The position numbers and the translations under genes are program-made. A stretch of DNA of 32,170 nt from Sulfuricurvum sp. 17-40-25 (lineage in GTDB: Bacteria > Campylobacterota > Campylobacteria > Campylobacterales > Sulfurimonadaceae): contig NCIJ01000013.1 in NCBI GenBank assembly GCA_002282015.1, positions 1-32,170 of the forward strand, given 5' to 3'. The notes under the pieces are model-generated. The model did no database searches and was not told where the DNA came from. It was given only the letters and a program-made list of their open reading frames with translations. The stretch's first letter is position 1. Every line of letters starts with the position of its first letter. Positions 8,871-15,958 of this stretch are shown here, in pieces.

Positions 8871-9568
8871 TGAACAAAGCTTGGAGTACAAACATTATTG
8901 CACTTGGATGTGTAGCAGAATCGTATTTACTCGAAGGTCAGCTTGGTAGTGCCGTTCGGAATGCCGGATTATTTGCCCTTTCAGGTGCGGTTACCAATCA
9001 ATTAGCCATTCATATGCTCTTTGAAAAAGTCCCTTTTTTATACGGTTCTGGAATTATATTGGATCGATTTGAATCGATACGCGAAGCATTAAAAATATTG
9101 ATCATGGAGCAGTTTTTTAGTCCTGAAAAGATTGAAGCGTTTGTTCAGTCTCAGGAGCATTCAATCGATTTGAGCCCTATCATAGCGCAAACGGATTTTA
9201 CCCCTGCGTATGACGCTTTAGTACAAAGTGTTATGGAATCGCCAATGGGTGGAATGTTGGGAATGTTTGGCGGAGAGGCATTGATTGCAAAACTCAAAGA
9301 ACCGTTTATTGAAAAGATCAAAACGTCAACGATTCAAATAGCCCAAAGTGATTCTTTCATGAATGCTTTAAATGCACATATTCATAATGGCAGTTCTACG
9401 TTGACTCAGACGATTGGTGATATTGTCCAATCACGTCTTGCAGAGCTTACTCCACTTATGGTCAAAGAGATGCTGCATAGTCTTATGAAAGAGCATTTAG
9501 GGTGGCTTGTAGTATGGGGTGGAGTATTTGGTGCTGCTATTGGATTGGTGTCATCACTGATAATGTAA
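8867..9568 (+). CDS. DUF445 family membrane protein
   Basis: The sequence resembles DUF445 proteins, an uncharacterised family of inner-membrane proteins. Visible hallmarks are AGLFALSGAVTNQLAIHMLFEKVPFLYGSGI, a first hydrophobic stretch carrying the TNxLAIxMLF pattern, followed by a long soluble helical region and a C-terminal membrane segment (WLVVWGGVFGAAIGLVSSLIM). It is about 233 residues, shorter than many DUF445 proteins. The frame opens at GTG 8852, but AGGAG at 8857-8861 fits the ATG at 8867 (or 8870). That start overlaps the pepP stop as ATGATGA, suggesting coupling. Function is unknown. It closes the long co-directional block, since clpB has its own promoter. Confidence 0.75.
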   Translation: MMNKAWSTNIIALGCVAESYLLEGQLGSAVRNAGLFALSGAVTNQLAIHMLFEKVPFLYGSGIILDRFESIREALKILIMEQFFSPEKIEAFVQSQEHSIDLSPIIAQTDFTPAYDALVQSVMESPMGGMLGMFGGEALIAKLKEPFIEKIKTSTIQIAQSDSFMNALNAHIHNGSSTLTQTIGDIVQSRLAELTPLMVKEMLHSLMKEHLGWLVVWGGVFGAAIGLVSSLIM

Positions 9569-9586
9569 ATGATTTTACTCAAAAGA

Positions 9587-9607
9587 CTTGACAACAAGTG
9601 ACTCAAA
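9587..9607 (+). promoter_or_regulatory. HAIR-like inverted repeat, candidate HspR operator
   Basis: CTTGACA-N7-ACTCAAA matches the HspR operator HAIR (CTTGAGT-N7-ACTCAAG) at 11 of 14 half-site positions with the exact 7-base spacer. It covers the -35 hexamer and half of the spacer of the clpB promoter, so a bound protein would block polymerase. HspR control of chaperone genes, including clpB, is known in Campylobacter and Helicobacter. No hspR gene is in this window. Confidence 0.6.
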
Positions 9608-9617
9608 GTATTATAAT
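9588..9617 (+). promoter_or_regulatory. sigma-70-type promoter of clpB
   Basis: A consensus -35 (TTGACA, 9588-9593) and a consensus -10 (TATAAT, 9612-9617) are separated by 18 bases. They lie 30 bases upstream of the clpB ATG, which has an AAGAAGGA ribosome site. This is the best-matching promoter in the window and implies strong transcription unless repressed. Confidence 0.8.
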
Positions 9618-9646
9618 TACTCCAACTAAATAAGAAGGAATACATT

Positions 9647-12223
9647 ATGCAAAATATTTTTGAAAAACTAACCCATCAAATGACCGAGATGATCGAGTCC
9701 TCGATCTCTTTAGCACTTCACAGTAAAAACAGTGAAGTAGAACCTATCCACTTCTTGTGGGCATTGCTTGCCAACAGCAACTCACCGCTCAATCAGATGC
9801 TTAATAAAATGAGTGTCGATAAGACAGCCATTGAGTTGGACGTTAAAAGCGCCGCATCCAAACTACCGACCTCTTCGAGTGTGACCAAAGAGAGTATTCG
9901 CCTCTCACGTAACTTTACCCACTCACTTGAAGTGAGTTCGGGGGAGATGGCCAAAAATGGTGACAGCTTTTTAGCGGTTGATACGTATGTTGTAGCCAAT
10001 TTGAACAATGATCCCTTTAAATCAATCGTTGGAAAATACGTTGACCTCAGAGAACTTGCAAAAACATTTGAAGCATCACGTGCAGGTCAAAAAATAGAAT
10101 CCCAAACTGCAGATGAAAATCTCGAAGCATTGTCAAAATACGGTATTGATCTAACCCGTGAGGCTATTGATGGCAAACTTTCACCGGTTATCGGACGGGA
10201 CGAAGAAATCAGCCGCATGATGCAGATCTTGATACGTAAGACAAAAAACAATCCGATTCTTTTGGGTGAACCAGGTGTTGGTAAGACAGCACTAGTCGAG
10301 GGACTGGCACAGCGTATCATTAATAAAGAAGTCCCATTAAGCTTACAAAATAAAAAAGTGATCGCATTGGACATGAGTGCTCTTATCGCAGGAGCAAAAT
10401 ATCGCGGAGAATTTGAAGATCGTTTAAAAGCGGTCATTGATGAAGTCAAAAAAAGTGCCAATATTATTCTTTTTATCGATGAGATTCATACCATCGTTGG
10501 CGCGGGAGCATCTGAGGGCTCAATGGATGCTGCTAACATTCTAAAACCGGCATTGGCACGAGGAGAGCTGCATACGATTGGTGCAACAACGCTAAAAGAA
10601 TACCGTAAGTATTTTGAAAAAGACACTGCATTGCAGCGTCGTTTCCAACCCGTACATGTTGATGAACCAAGCGTGAATCAAACATTACAGATTTTACGTG
10701 GGCTTAAAGAGCGTCTTGAATCACACCATAGTATCAGTATTGCTGACTCAGCATTGGTTGCGGCGGCAAAACTCTCCGATCGTTATATCAGTGACCGATT
10801 TTTACCGGACAAAGCGATTGATCTCATCGATGAGGCAGCTGCGGAATTGCGTATGCAAATCGAATCTGAACCAAATGCGCTTGCGAGTGTAAAACGTCGT
10901 ATGACACAGCTTCAAGTTGAAAAAGAAGCATTGAAGATGGAAGAGAGCGTGGCTAATACCAAACGTCTCGAAGAGATTGTAAAAGAACTCGCGGATGTGA
11001 GTGAAGAGCGCCGAAGTCTTGAAACGCAGTTTGAACATGAAAAAGCGGAATTCGACCGTGTTTCGAAAATCAAACGGGAGATCGAATCCAAACGCCGTGA
11101 AGCAGAAAATGCGCAACAGCAAGGTGATTTTGCAAAAGTAGCAGAAATTACGCACGGTCAAATCCCAAAACTCGAAGAGGAAGAAGAGCAGCTCAAAGAG
11201 AAATGGAAGATCATGCAGTCTGAGGGGACGCTGCTTAAAAACAGTGTTGATGAAGCATCGATCGCAGGTGTTGTAAGTCGCTGGACAAAAATCCCGGTCA
11301 ATAAAATGCTCCAAGGAGAAAAAGAAAAGATCTTGCACATCGAAGAAGAGCTTAACCGTGATGTCGTAGGGCAAGAAAAAGCAACTCATGCCGTAGCACG
11401 TGCGATCAAGCGTAATAAAGCAGGATTATCGGATAAAAGCCGTCCTATCGGATCGTTTTTATTTTTGGGACCAACAGGTGTCGGTAAGACACAAACAGCC
11501 AAAACATTGGCAAAGTTCCTTTTTGACAGCAGTGAGTCGATGATCCGCATAGATATGTCTGAATACATGGAAAAACATGCGGTGTCACGACTTGTAGGTG
11601 CGCCTCCTGGATACGTTGGATTTGATGATGGCGGACAGCTGACCGAAGCGGTACGCCGTAAACCGTACAGTGTAATTTTGTTTGATGAAGTAGAAAAAGC
11701 GCATCCGGATGTTTTCAACGTATTGCTTCAGGTACTCGATGATGGACGTCTAACCGATAATAAAGGTGTGGTAGTAGATTTTACCAACACAATCATTATC
11801 TTGACCTCTAACATCGCCAGCGATAAGATAATGGCACATCAAGGAGATGAAAATCTCGAAGAGATGGTGTTAGGTGAACTGCGACAGCACTTTAAACCTG
11901 AGTTTTTGAATCGTTTGGATGATGTAGTGGTCTTTAATCCATTGGGTGAGGGTCAGATCCTTAGTATTGTTGATCTGTTCTTCGCGGATATCATGGCAAA
12001 AGTAGAAGAGCGTAATATTACCCTCACTCTGACGGATGCGGCAAAACGTCATATTGCTGAGGCTGGATTTGATCCTGTCTATGGTGCGCGTCCATTGAAG
12101 CGTGCGTTATATGAGATTGTTGAAGATCGTCTTGCTGACTTGATTTTAGGTGGTGAAGTGATCGAGGGCTCATCGGTTGCTTTTGACGCTATTGGCGATG
12201 AGATTACGGTAAGTGTGGCATAA
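9647..12223 (+). CDS. clpB: ATP-dependent disaggregase ClpB
   Basis: This Hsp100 chaperone forms hexamers that thread aggregated proteins together with DnaK. The 858 residues show the N domain (Clp N repeats, about 1-145), the first AAA+ module with Walker A GEPGVGKT (near 206-213) and Walker [11 protein letters not shown], the coiled-coil M domain (about 400-530, rich in Glu, Lys and Arg), and the second AAA+ module with Walker A GPTGVGKT (near 608-615), Walker [15 protein letters not shown] and the sensor region GARPLKRA. The M domain separates it from ClpA and ClpC. It is full length, with a strong promoter and a candidate heat-shock operator upstream. The small cytochrome gene starts 8 bases after its stop and may be read through from it. 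Confidence 0.97.
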   Translation: MQNIFEKLTHQMTEMIESSISLALHSKNSEVEPIHFLWALLANSNSPLNQMLNKMSVDKTAIELDVKSAASKLPTSSSVTKESIRLSRNFTHSLEVSSGEMAKNGDSFLAVDTYVVANLNNDPFKSIVGKYVDLRELAKTFEASRAGQKIESQTADENLEALSKYGIDLTREAIDGKLSPVIGRDEEISRMMQILIRKTKNNPILLGEPGVGKTALVEGLAQRIINKEVPLSLQNKKVIALDMSALIAGAKYRGEFEDRLKAVIDEVKKSANIILFIDEIHTIVGAGASEGSMDAANILKPALARGELHTIGATTLKEYRKYFEKDTALQRRFQPVHVDEPSVNQTLQILRGLKERLESHHSISIADSALVAAAKLSDRYISDRFLPDKAIDLIDEAAAELRMQIESEPNALASVKRRMTQLQVEKEALKMEESVANTKRLEEIVKELADVSEERRSLETQFEHEKAEFDRVSKIKREIESKRREAENAQQQGDFAKVAEITHGQIPKLEEEEEQLKEKWKIMQSEGTLLKNSVDEASIAGVVSRWTKIPVNKMLQGEKEKILHIEEELNRDVVGQEKATHAVARAIKRNKAGLSDKSRPIGSFLFLGPTGVGKTQTAKTLAKFLFDSSESMIRIDMSEYMEKHAVSRLVGAPPGYVGFDDGGQLTEAVRRKPYSVILFDEVEKAHPDVFNVLLQVLDDGRLTDNKGVVVDFTNTIIILTSNIASDKIMAHQGDENLEEMVLGELRQHFKPEFLNRLDDVVVFNPLGEGQILSIVDLFFADIMAKVEERNITLTLTDAAKRHIAEAGFDPVYGARPLKRALYEIVEDRLADLILGGEVIEGSSVAFDAIGDEITVSVA

Positions 12224-12231
12224 TTAGTTCT

Positions 12232-12591
12232 ATGAAACAACTATTTTTTATCTTATTCTTTATTTTTACAATCCAAGCATTGGGGTGTACAGGTGATTGT
12301 ATGACCTGTCATCCTGCATTACTTAAAAACATTGAGACCGATAAACGCCATAAACCGATGACAACGTGTATTAAATGTCATTCTGCTAATCCTGAAAAAA
12401 TGGCGGATTGTGGAAGTGATTGTTTCGCATGCCATCCAGTGGCAAAAATCGAGGGGATAAATGTAAAAGAGCATGCGGTAATACGTGAATGCCGTGATTG
12501 TCATATGAAGATGAAAACATCATTAGGATTAGATATGTTTCCAAAAGGTCAATCTTCAGCCCCAATGCTTCGAGATTTTTTGAAGCCTTAA
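12232..12591 (+). CDS. Small periplasmic tetraheme cytochrome c
   Basis: This is a 119-residue exported protein with an N-terminal signal peptide (about residues 1-18, very Phe-rich) and four CXXCH heme-attachment motifs: C23-H27, C46-H50, C64-H68 and C87-H91. Two extra cysteines (C19, C60) and several free His residues (such as H40 and H81) could serve as disulfides or distal heme ligands. Heme density is high (four per roughly 100 residues), as in small electron-shuttle cytochromes. I do not recognise a named family, and the redox partner is unknown. No terminal reductase gene is adjacent. It follows clpB by 8 bases with only a weak ribosome site, so it may be cotranscribed with clpB or use an unseen promoter. 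The heme motifs make covalent heme binding very likely. Confidence 0.85.
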   Translation: MKQLFFILFFIFTIQALGCTGDCMTCHPALLKNIETDKRHKPMTTCIKCHSANPEKMADCGSDCFACHPVAKIEGINVKEHAVIRECRDCHMKMKTSLGLDMFPKGQSSAPMLRDFLKP

Positions 12592-12632
12592 GTCCTTTCT
12601 ATTCTCCAAAATAAAATAATTAGGGCAGCCGC

Positions 12633-13814
12633 ATGAAAAAAATACTCTTAGTTTTATTATTTGCGTTTTCTCTGTTTGCAGAGGAGAGTGAAGAGATCGG
12701 TGTGCCGAAGTTTGACCGTGATCAAGGGGTAGTTGATAGTGCAGTATTGGCTCCTGATGGAAAAAGTTTTTATACACTCAAAGATAATTACTTTATCCAT
12801 TGGAGTCTATCACCGCTTAAAAAATTGGAACAATGGGAGCTTTCACTCGCTCCATTGGAATCTATGAAAAATGTGAAAAATGTGAAAAATCATAGAGATG
12901 TGTATTTATTAAATGATGAAACAAAAGTACTTATTATCTCTCGGGATGAGCTGGTACTTTATGATTTAAAAAGTAAACAAATAGAAAAACAATTACCGTA
13001 TAAGAATTTGTCTCATTCTCTGGATAACAATTTGCTTTATATTGTTTATGTTCCAGATCAGCAAGAGAGGAGTCCACAAAAGACACCTTATTCTCCTAGT
13101 CTTTATTTGGATACATGGAAAGTTCCTGAATTAACGAAAGTAAAAAGTACAAATCTTACTAAGCAGTCAGAAAATTTGGATGCTCACTTAAAACATCATG
13201 AAGATTATGGCCCCTATGAGGTGTTGAGAACTAGTCCTAGGGGGGAATTGGTAATGGGCGGCAGCGTCATTTATTATGTTACTGCTGCTGATCAATTTGC
13301 AATAATTGATAAATCTTCACTGAATTTAAAAGATGTACTTGCTACGAGTGGTATTGAGTATATGGATGACTATTTAATAGTATATCAACATGCGCTTGGA
13401 ACCTGTGCTATAAAAAAGGATGATGGTTCAGTTTTTTATAAGGCTAGTGCCATAGAGAATAAAGAAGATATTGTAATTAGCGCATTGCTAGATAGGATCG
13501 AAGGGTTTCCTCCGTATATCATACCTAGACGTGAGCCCATGAAACAGAGACGTTCTAGTTACAGTGGTGATTTAGCACTACGATTTTCAGAACTTGGGAG
13601 GCTGTATACATTATACAGAAAAAATCAAAACAAGTACGCAGGCACAGCTGTACTTCAGTATCGTAATGAACTTATACTTCGCCAGAATTCAAAATTTGAA
13701 TATTCTGGAAAAGATTTTAAAGATTTAAAAATGATAAATAAAGATGGAGTCGTACCGATGAATAAAGCAACATTTGAGAAATACAATCAACCACTTAACA
13801 TAAAGGCAAACTAA
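12633..13814 (+). CDS. Exported protein of unknown function, possibly beta-propeller-like
   Basis: I do not recognise the family. The 393-residue product has a clear signal peptide (MKKILLVLLFAFSLFAEE, cleavage near residue 16). After it come short segments of the type VDSAVLAPDGKSFYTLKDNYFIHWSL and VLIISRDELVLYDLKSKQIEKQL, which resemble the strand pattern of WD40-like or YVTN propellers, an inference from style only. A basic stretch with PRREPMKQRRSS lies near residues 300-310. Codon use is more AT-rich than in clpB, and an in-frame 9-base repeat gives K-N-V-K-N-V-K-N near residue 78-86. It starts 41 bases after the cytochrome gene and may be its cotranscribed partner, but nothing in the sequence proves that. 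Confidence 0.7.
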   Translation: MKKILLVLLFAFSLFAEESEEIGVPKFDRDQGVVDSAVLAPDGKSFYTLKDNYFIHWSLSPLKKLEQWELSLAPLESMKNVKNVKNHRDVYLLNDETKVLIISRDELVLYDLKSKQIEKQLPYKNLSHSLDNNLLYIVYVPDQQERSPQKTPYSPSLYLDTWKVPELTKVKSTNLTKQSENLDAHLKHHEDYGPYEVLRTSPRGELVMGGSVIYYVTAADQFAIIDKSSLNLKDVLATSGIEYMDDYLIVYQHALGTCAIKKDDGSVFYKASAIENKEDIVISALLDRIEGFPPYIIPRREPMKQRRSSYSGDLALRFSELGRLYTLYRKNQNKYAGTAVLQYRNELILRQNSKFEYSGKDFKDLKMINKDGVVPMNKATFEKYNQPLNIKAN

Positions 13815-13867
13815 TGCTAGTTACATATCCAGTTGATGTGATAGGAACTTTGATAAATTTTCTCTAA
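13814..13867 (+). other. Possible 17-codon ORF coupled to the preceding stop (TAATG)
   Basis: An ATG overlaps the previous stop codon by one base and opens a 17-codon frame (MLVTYPVDVIGTLINFL). The arrangement suggests a translationally coupled gene, and the peptide reads like the N terminus of a longer protein that has been truncated. It may equally be chance, as there is no independent ribosome site beyond upstream purines. Confidence 0.25.
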
Positions 13868-13901
13868 AAAAAGGTTAATTCTTAATTAATAATTATGCTA
13901 A

Positions 13902-13907
13902 TATAAT
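13902..13907 (+). promoter_or_regulatory. Candidate -10 of the toxin-antitoxin operon
   Basis: TATAAT sits 25 bases before the toxin ATG in an AT-rich leader. No convincing -35 is visible about 17 bases upstream, so this is a weak call. Its position just ahead of a two-gene toxin-antitoxin unit fits an autoregulated promoter. Confidence 0.4.
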
Positions 13908-13931
13908 TACTAGATATTGGAAAGGTGCCAT

Positions 13932-14204
13932 ATGTATAGATGGAATGAGGATAAAAACAGTATTCTAAAATCCACAAGAGGATACAGCTTTGAAGATGTA
14001 TTAGAAGCTTTATCAAAAGAGGGTGTACTTGATCACTATAAACATCCACAAAGTGATAAGTATCCAAATCAATACATATACGTGATCTCATTAGGGGAAT
14101 ATATCCATTATATCCCCTATGTGACTGATGGTGATGATATTTTTCTTAAAAACATTATTCCAAGTCGGAAATTAAACAAACACTACAAAGGAAGCGAATC
14201 ATGA
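13932..14204 (+). CDS. BrnT-like toxin of a type II toxin-antitoxin pair
   Basis: The 90-residue protein has the BrnT/COG2929 layout: YRWNEDKNSILKSTRGYSFEDVL (the WDxxKN...GVSFEDA block) followed by a beta-rich body and a C-terminal IFLKNIIPSRKLNKHYKG (compare the conserved IIPSRKA.KKY). BrnT proteins are RelE-fold ribonucleases, and activity here is inferred from the family. The frame opens at TTG 13917, but AAAGGTG at 13921-13927 marks the ATG at 13932 as the start. It overlaps the next gene by 4 bases in the usual BrnT-first order. The gene is AT-rich and lies in an accessory patch between clpB and the conserved rpmH cluster, suggesting horizontal gain. Confidence 0.75.
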   Translation: MYRWNEDKNSILKSTRGYSFEDVLEALSKEGVLDHYKHPQSDKYPNQYIYVISLGEYIHYIPYVTDGDDIFLKNIIPSRKLNKHYKGSES

Positions 14205-14470
14205 AGTACGATGCAGATGAAAAAGAATTACTAAATAGAATCGAAAAAGGTGATATTGAAAAAGTACCATTTGATAATGAACATATTAAAAAAATGGCTG
14301 GAGATAGTCTCGATTATCTTAACCAAAAAAAGCAAATCACAATCAATATGAAACAGTCAGATTTGGATTTTGTAAAACAGCGTGCGAAAGATATAGGGAT
14401 ATCGTATCAAAATATCATTCAAGCATTAATTCACAATTATGCCCATGGGAAAGTAGAATTAAAGATTTAA
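14201..14470 (+). CDS. CopG/BrnA-like antitoxin
   Basis: The 89-residue protein has an acidic N-terminal half (YDADEKELLNRIEKGDIEKVPFD), which would wrap the toxin. Its C-terminal half, KKQITINMKQSDLDFVKQRAKDIGISYQNIIQALIHNYAHGK, has the strand-helix-helix form of a ribbon-helix-helix DNA-binding domain. This corresponds to the COG5304 antitoxins that pair with COG2929 toxins. The start ATGA overlaps the toxin stop, and AAAGGAAG precedes it. As with related pairs it probably neutralises the toxin and represses the shared promoter near 13900, which is inference. Confidence 0.75.
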   Translation: MKYDADEKELLNRIEKGDIEKVPFDNEHIKKMAGDSLDYLNQKKQITINMKQSDLDFVKQRAKDIGISYQNIIQALIHNYAHGKVELKI

Positions 14471-14471
14471 A

Positions 14472-15014
14472 TTAAGCGTAAATAGGTTCAAAGGTTTTAT
14501 CAAACCCCTCGAGTATTTTCTTCAGAAATTTCTCTGCTTCAGCAATAATCTTGGACAAATCAAGTTCATTTTTTTGTGGAGTTGTTTGCTTGAGGGCATT
14601 GTCAAAAAGATCAACCAGTCCTTTTTTCGTGTTGTTTTTAACATTTTCATCACTATTTTTTAAATCCCCTAGAGCTTGGATTACATCAGAAGCGATTTTA
14701 TTGACGGGAGACTTTTGTTCTCCAGCACTAAGTTCTTTCATGAATTTATCAATATAAGGTTGTGCTTTTTTCATAAAAGTATCAATCTCTTTTTGATCTT
14801 GTTCGCTGATACCATTGGTGTTAAGTTCAAAAGAGAATGCTTGCATCGAGCTAAAGGAAAAAGAACTCTCTTGAGTGTTTTGAGAAGATTTTTCAGAAAG
14901 TGAGAGCGATTTTGTATTTTCAAAATTAAGAGACAGTGTGTCACCGCTGCTGGTTTTCATCTGCATACTAAGTTCATGTGAGCGATATGCGTCCAGTGAT
15001 GTTAATGATGTCAT
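14472..15014 (-). CDS. Unrecognised protein, polar and helix-rich
   Basis: I do not recognise this 180-residue product. It has no signal peptide or membrane segment. Residues 1-60 are unusually rich in Ser, Thr and Gln (SSGDTLSLNFENTKSLSLSEKSSQ...SFSFSSMQAFSFEL). Residues about 65-180 look alpha-helical and end with EKFLKKILEGFDKTFEPIYA. A disordered Ser/Gln-rich N terminus with a helical C terminus is also seen in some flagellar or secretion substrates, but there is no direct support for that. It is convergent with the antitoxin gene (2 bases between stops) and divergent from rpmH, so the 143-base gap at 15015-15157 must hold its promoter as well as that of rpmH. Its base composition resembles the core genes more than the toxin-antitoxin patch does. 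Confidence 0.75.
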   Translation of the reverse strand: MTSLTSLDAYRSHELSMQMKTSSGDTLSLNFENTKSLSLSEKSSQNTQESSFSFSSMQAFSFELNTNGISEQDQKEIDTFMKKAQPYIDKFMKELSAGEQKSPVNKIASDVIQALGDLKNSDENVKNNTKKGLVDLFDNALKQTTPQKNELDLSKIIAEAEKFLKKILEGFDKTFEPIYA

Positions 15015-15078
15015 AAGATAACCTCGTTAAAAAAGATAATTATAGTTACAGTATCGGTCAAATGAGGAAAAGATTAAA

Positions 15079-15097
15079 TAAGCTTGTATGAAGCTTA
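15079..15097. repeat. Inverted repeat in the divergent promoter gap before rpmH
   Basis: TAAGCTT-N5-AAGCTTA is a perfect 7-base dyad about 20 bases upstream of the rpmH -35. It could be a regulator site for rpmH or for the divergent unrecognised gene. It has no T-run and so is unlikely to be a terminator. Confidence 0.4.
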
Positions 15098-15116
15098 ATA
15101 GCACTTTAAGTAAGAT

Positions 15117-15144
15117 TTGACTACCATTGCGGTCAAAATATAAC
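15117..15144 (+). promoter_or_regulatory. Promoter of the rpmH cluster
   Basis: TTGACT (15117-15122) and TATAAC (15139-15144) are 16 bases apart and end 13 bases before the rpmH ATG. The ribosome site AAGGGGAA overlaps the expected start-site region, so the leader would be very short. Confidence 0.6.
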
Positions 15145-15157
15145 AAGGGGAATGGTA

Positions 15158-15292
15158 ATGAAAAGAACATACCAACCACATAATACACCACGTAAGCGTA
15201 CGCACGGTTTTCGTCTACGTATGTCTACAAAGAATGGCCGTCGCGTTATCAACGCTCGTCGTGCTAAAGGCAGAAGCAGATTGGCTGTATAA
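15158..15292 (+). CDS. rpmH: 50S ribosomal protein L34
   Basis: This 44-residue gene reads [18 protein letters not shown] and ends [11 protein letters not shown], an almost textbook L34 sequence with the basic KRTHGFR and [14 protein letters not shown] blocks. L34 is a small basic protein of the large ribosomal subunit. AAGGGGAA lies just upstream of the ATG. It is the first gene of the conserved rpmH-rnpA-yidD-yidC-jag-mnmE cluster and is separated from rnpA by 11 bases. Neither dnaA nor clear DnaA boxes accompany it here, unlike in many other bacteria where this cluster borders the replication origin. Confidence 0.97.
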   Translation: MKRTYQPHNTPRKRTHGFRLRMSTKNGRRVINARRAKGRSRLAV

Positions 15293-15303
15293 ACGGCTTT
15301 TCT

Positions 15304-15633
15304 ATGCTGAAGCTCAATTCAGAGTTTCAGCGAGTTTATAAACGCGGAAAGAGTGCTCATAGTACTTCTATCGCGTTGTTTTATCTTCCTGTGATGGGAG
15401 AAAAAACAGTTGGATATACCGCCAGTAAAAAAGTAGGAAACGCTGTCGTTCGCAATCATTGCAAGCGCCGTTTACGTTCCCTTTTTGCTGAACTGTCTGA
15501 TCAGCTTTCAGATGGATGGTATGTATTGGTCGCCAAAGAGCCGTTGCATAGCAATGACTTTGAAACTGTGCGACGAGACTGTAAATATGTTTTAAAACGG
15601 ACAGGTGCTTTGATAATGAGTAGCGAGGGATAA
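15304..15633 (+). CDS. rnpA: Ribonuclease P protein component
   Basis: RnpA binds the catalytic RNase P RNA and helps it process the 5' ends of tRNA precursors. The 109-residue protein has the family signature around the RNR motif (GNAVVRNHCKRRLRSLF) and an early FQRVYKRGKSAHS that contributes to substrate-leader binding. It is strongly basic and of normal length. It is placed between rpmH and yidD as in most bacteria, and its last base overlaps the yidD start (TAATG), which suggests coupled translation. Confidence 0.96.
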   Translation: MLKLNSEFQRVYKRGKSAHSTSIALFYLPVMGEKTVGYTASKKVGNAVVRNHCKRRLRSLFAELSDQLSDGWYVLVAKEPLHSNDFETVRRDCKYVLKRTGALIMSSEG

Positions 15634-15956
15634 TGATAAGAAAATTCTTTCTTAGCCTCCTATGGTTTTATCGGCATTCATTTTCTTTGGTGACACGCGG
15701 GTCGTGTCGTCACTATCCTTCATGTTCCGAATATGCCCTATGGCAATTTGAATGCAACTCTCTTCCCTACGCTTTTTTCACAACATTTTTACGTATTTGT
15801 CGATGCAATCAATTTTTTCGAGGTGGAATCGATTACCCACTGATTACTAAACCAACGGGTAAAACAGCTAAACTTTCGATTATTACGATAAAATATTGGT
15901 TCGTTCCTCATCAACAGAAATATTTTCTGATTAAAAATTTTAGGTATAAAGGATAA
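15633..15956 (+). CDS. yidD: Membrane protein insertion efficiency factor YidD
   Basis: YidD is a small membrane-associated protein that assists insertion by YidC. The signature is present: GSCRHYPSCSEYALWQF, followed by FLRICRCNQFFRGGIDYPL. An N-terminal amphipathic helix (MIRKFFLSLLWFYRH) would anchor it. At 107 residues it is somewhat longer than minimal YidD because of a basic C-terminal tail, as in several Campylobacterota. It starts on the rnpA stop (TAATG), and the yidC GTG start follows 2 bases after its end. Confidence 0.93.
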   Translation: MIRKFFLSLLWFYRHSFSLVTRGSCRHYPSCSEYALWQFECNSLPYAFFTTFLRICRCNQFFRGGIDYPLITKPTGKTAKLSIITIKYWFVPHQQKYFLIKNFRYKG

Positions 15957-15958
15957 CA

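Noticed and set aside
10802-11389. 195-codon Phe-rich minus-strand ORF inside clpB
   Set aside because: It is antisense to the Lys/Glu-rich coiled-coil M domain (AAA/GAA codons read as TTT/TTC), a common artefact.
15015-15157. Replication origin next to rpmH
   Set aside because: No dnaA gene and no cluster of DnaA boxes (TTATCCACA-type) is visible in the gap or nearby.
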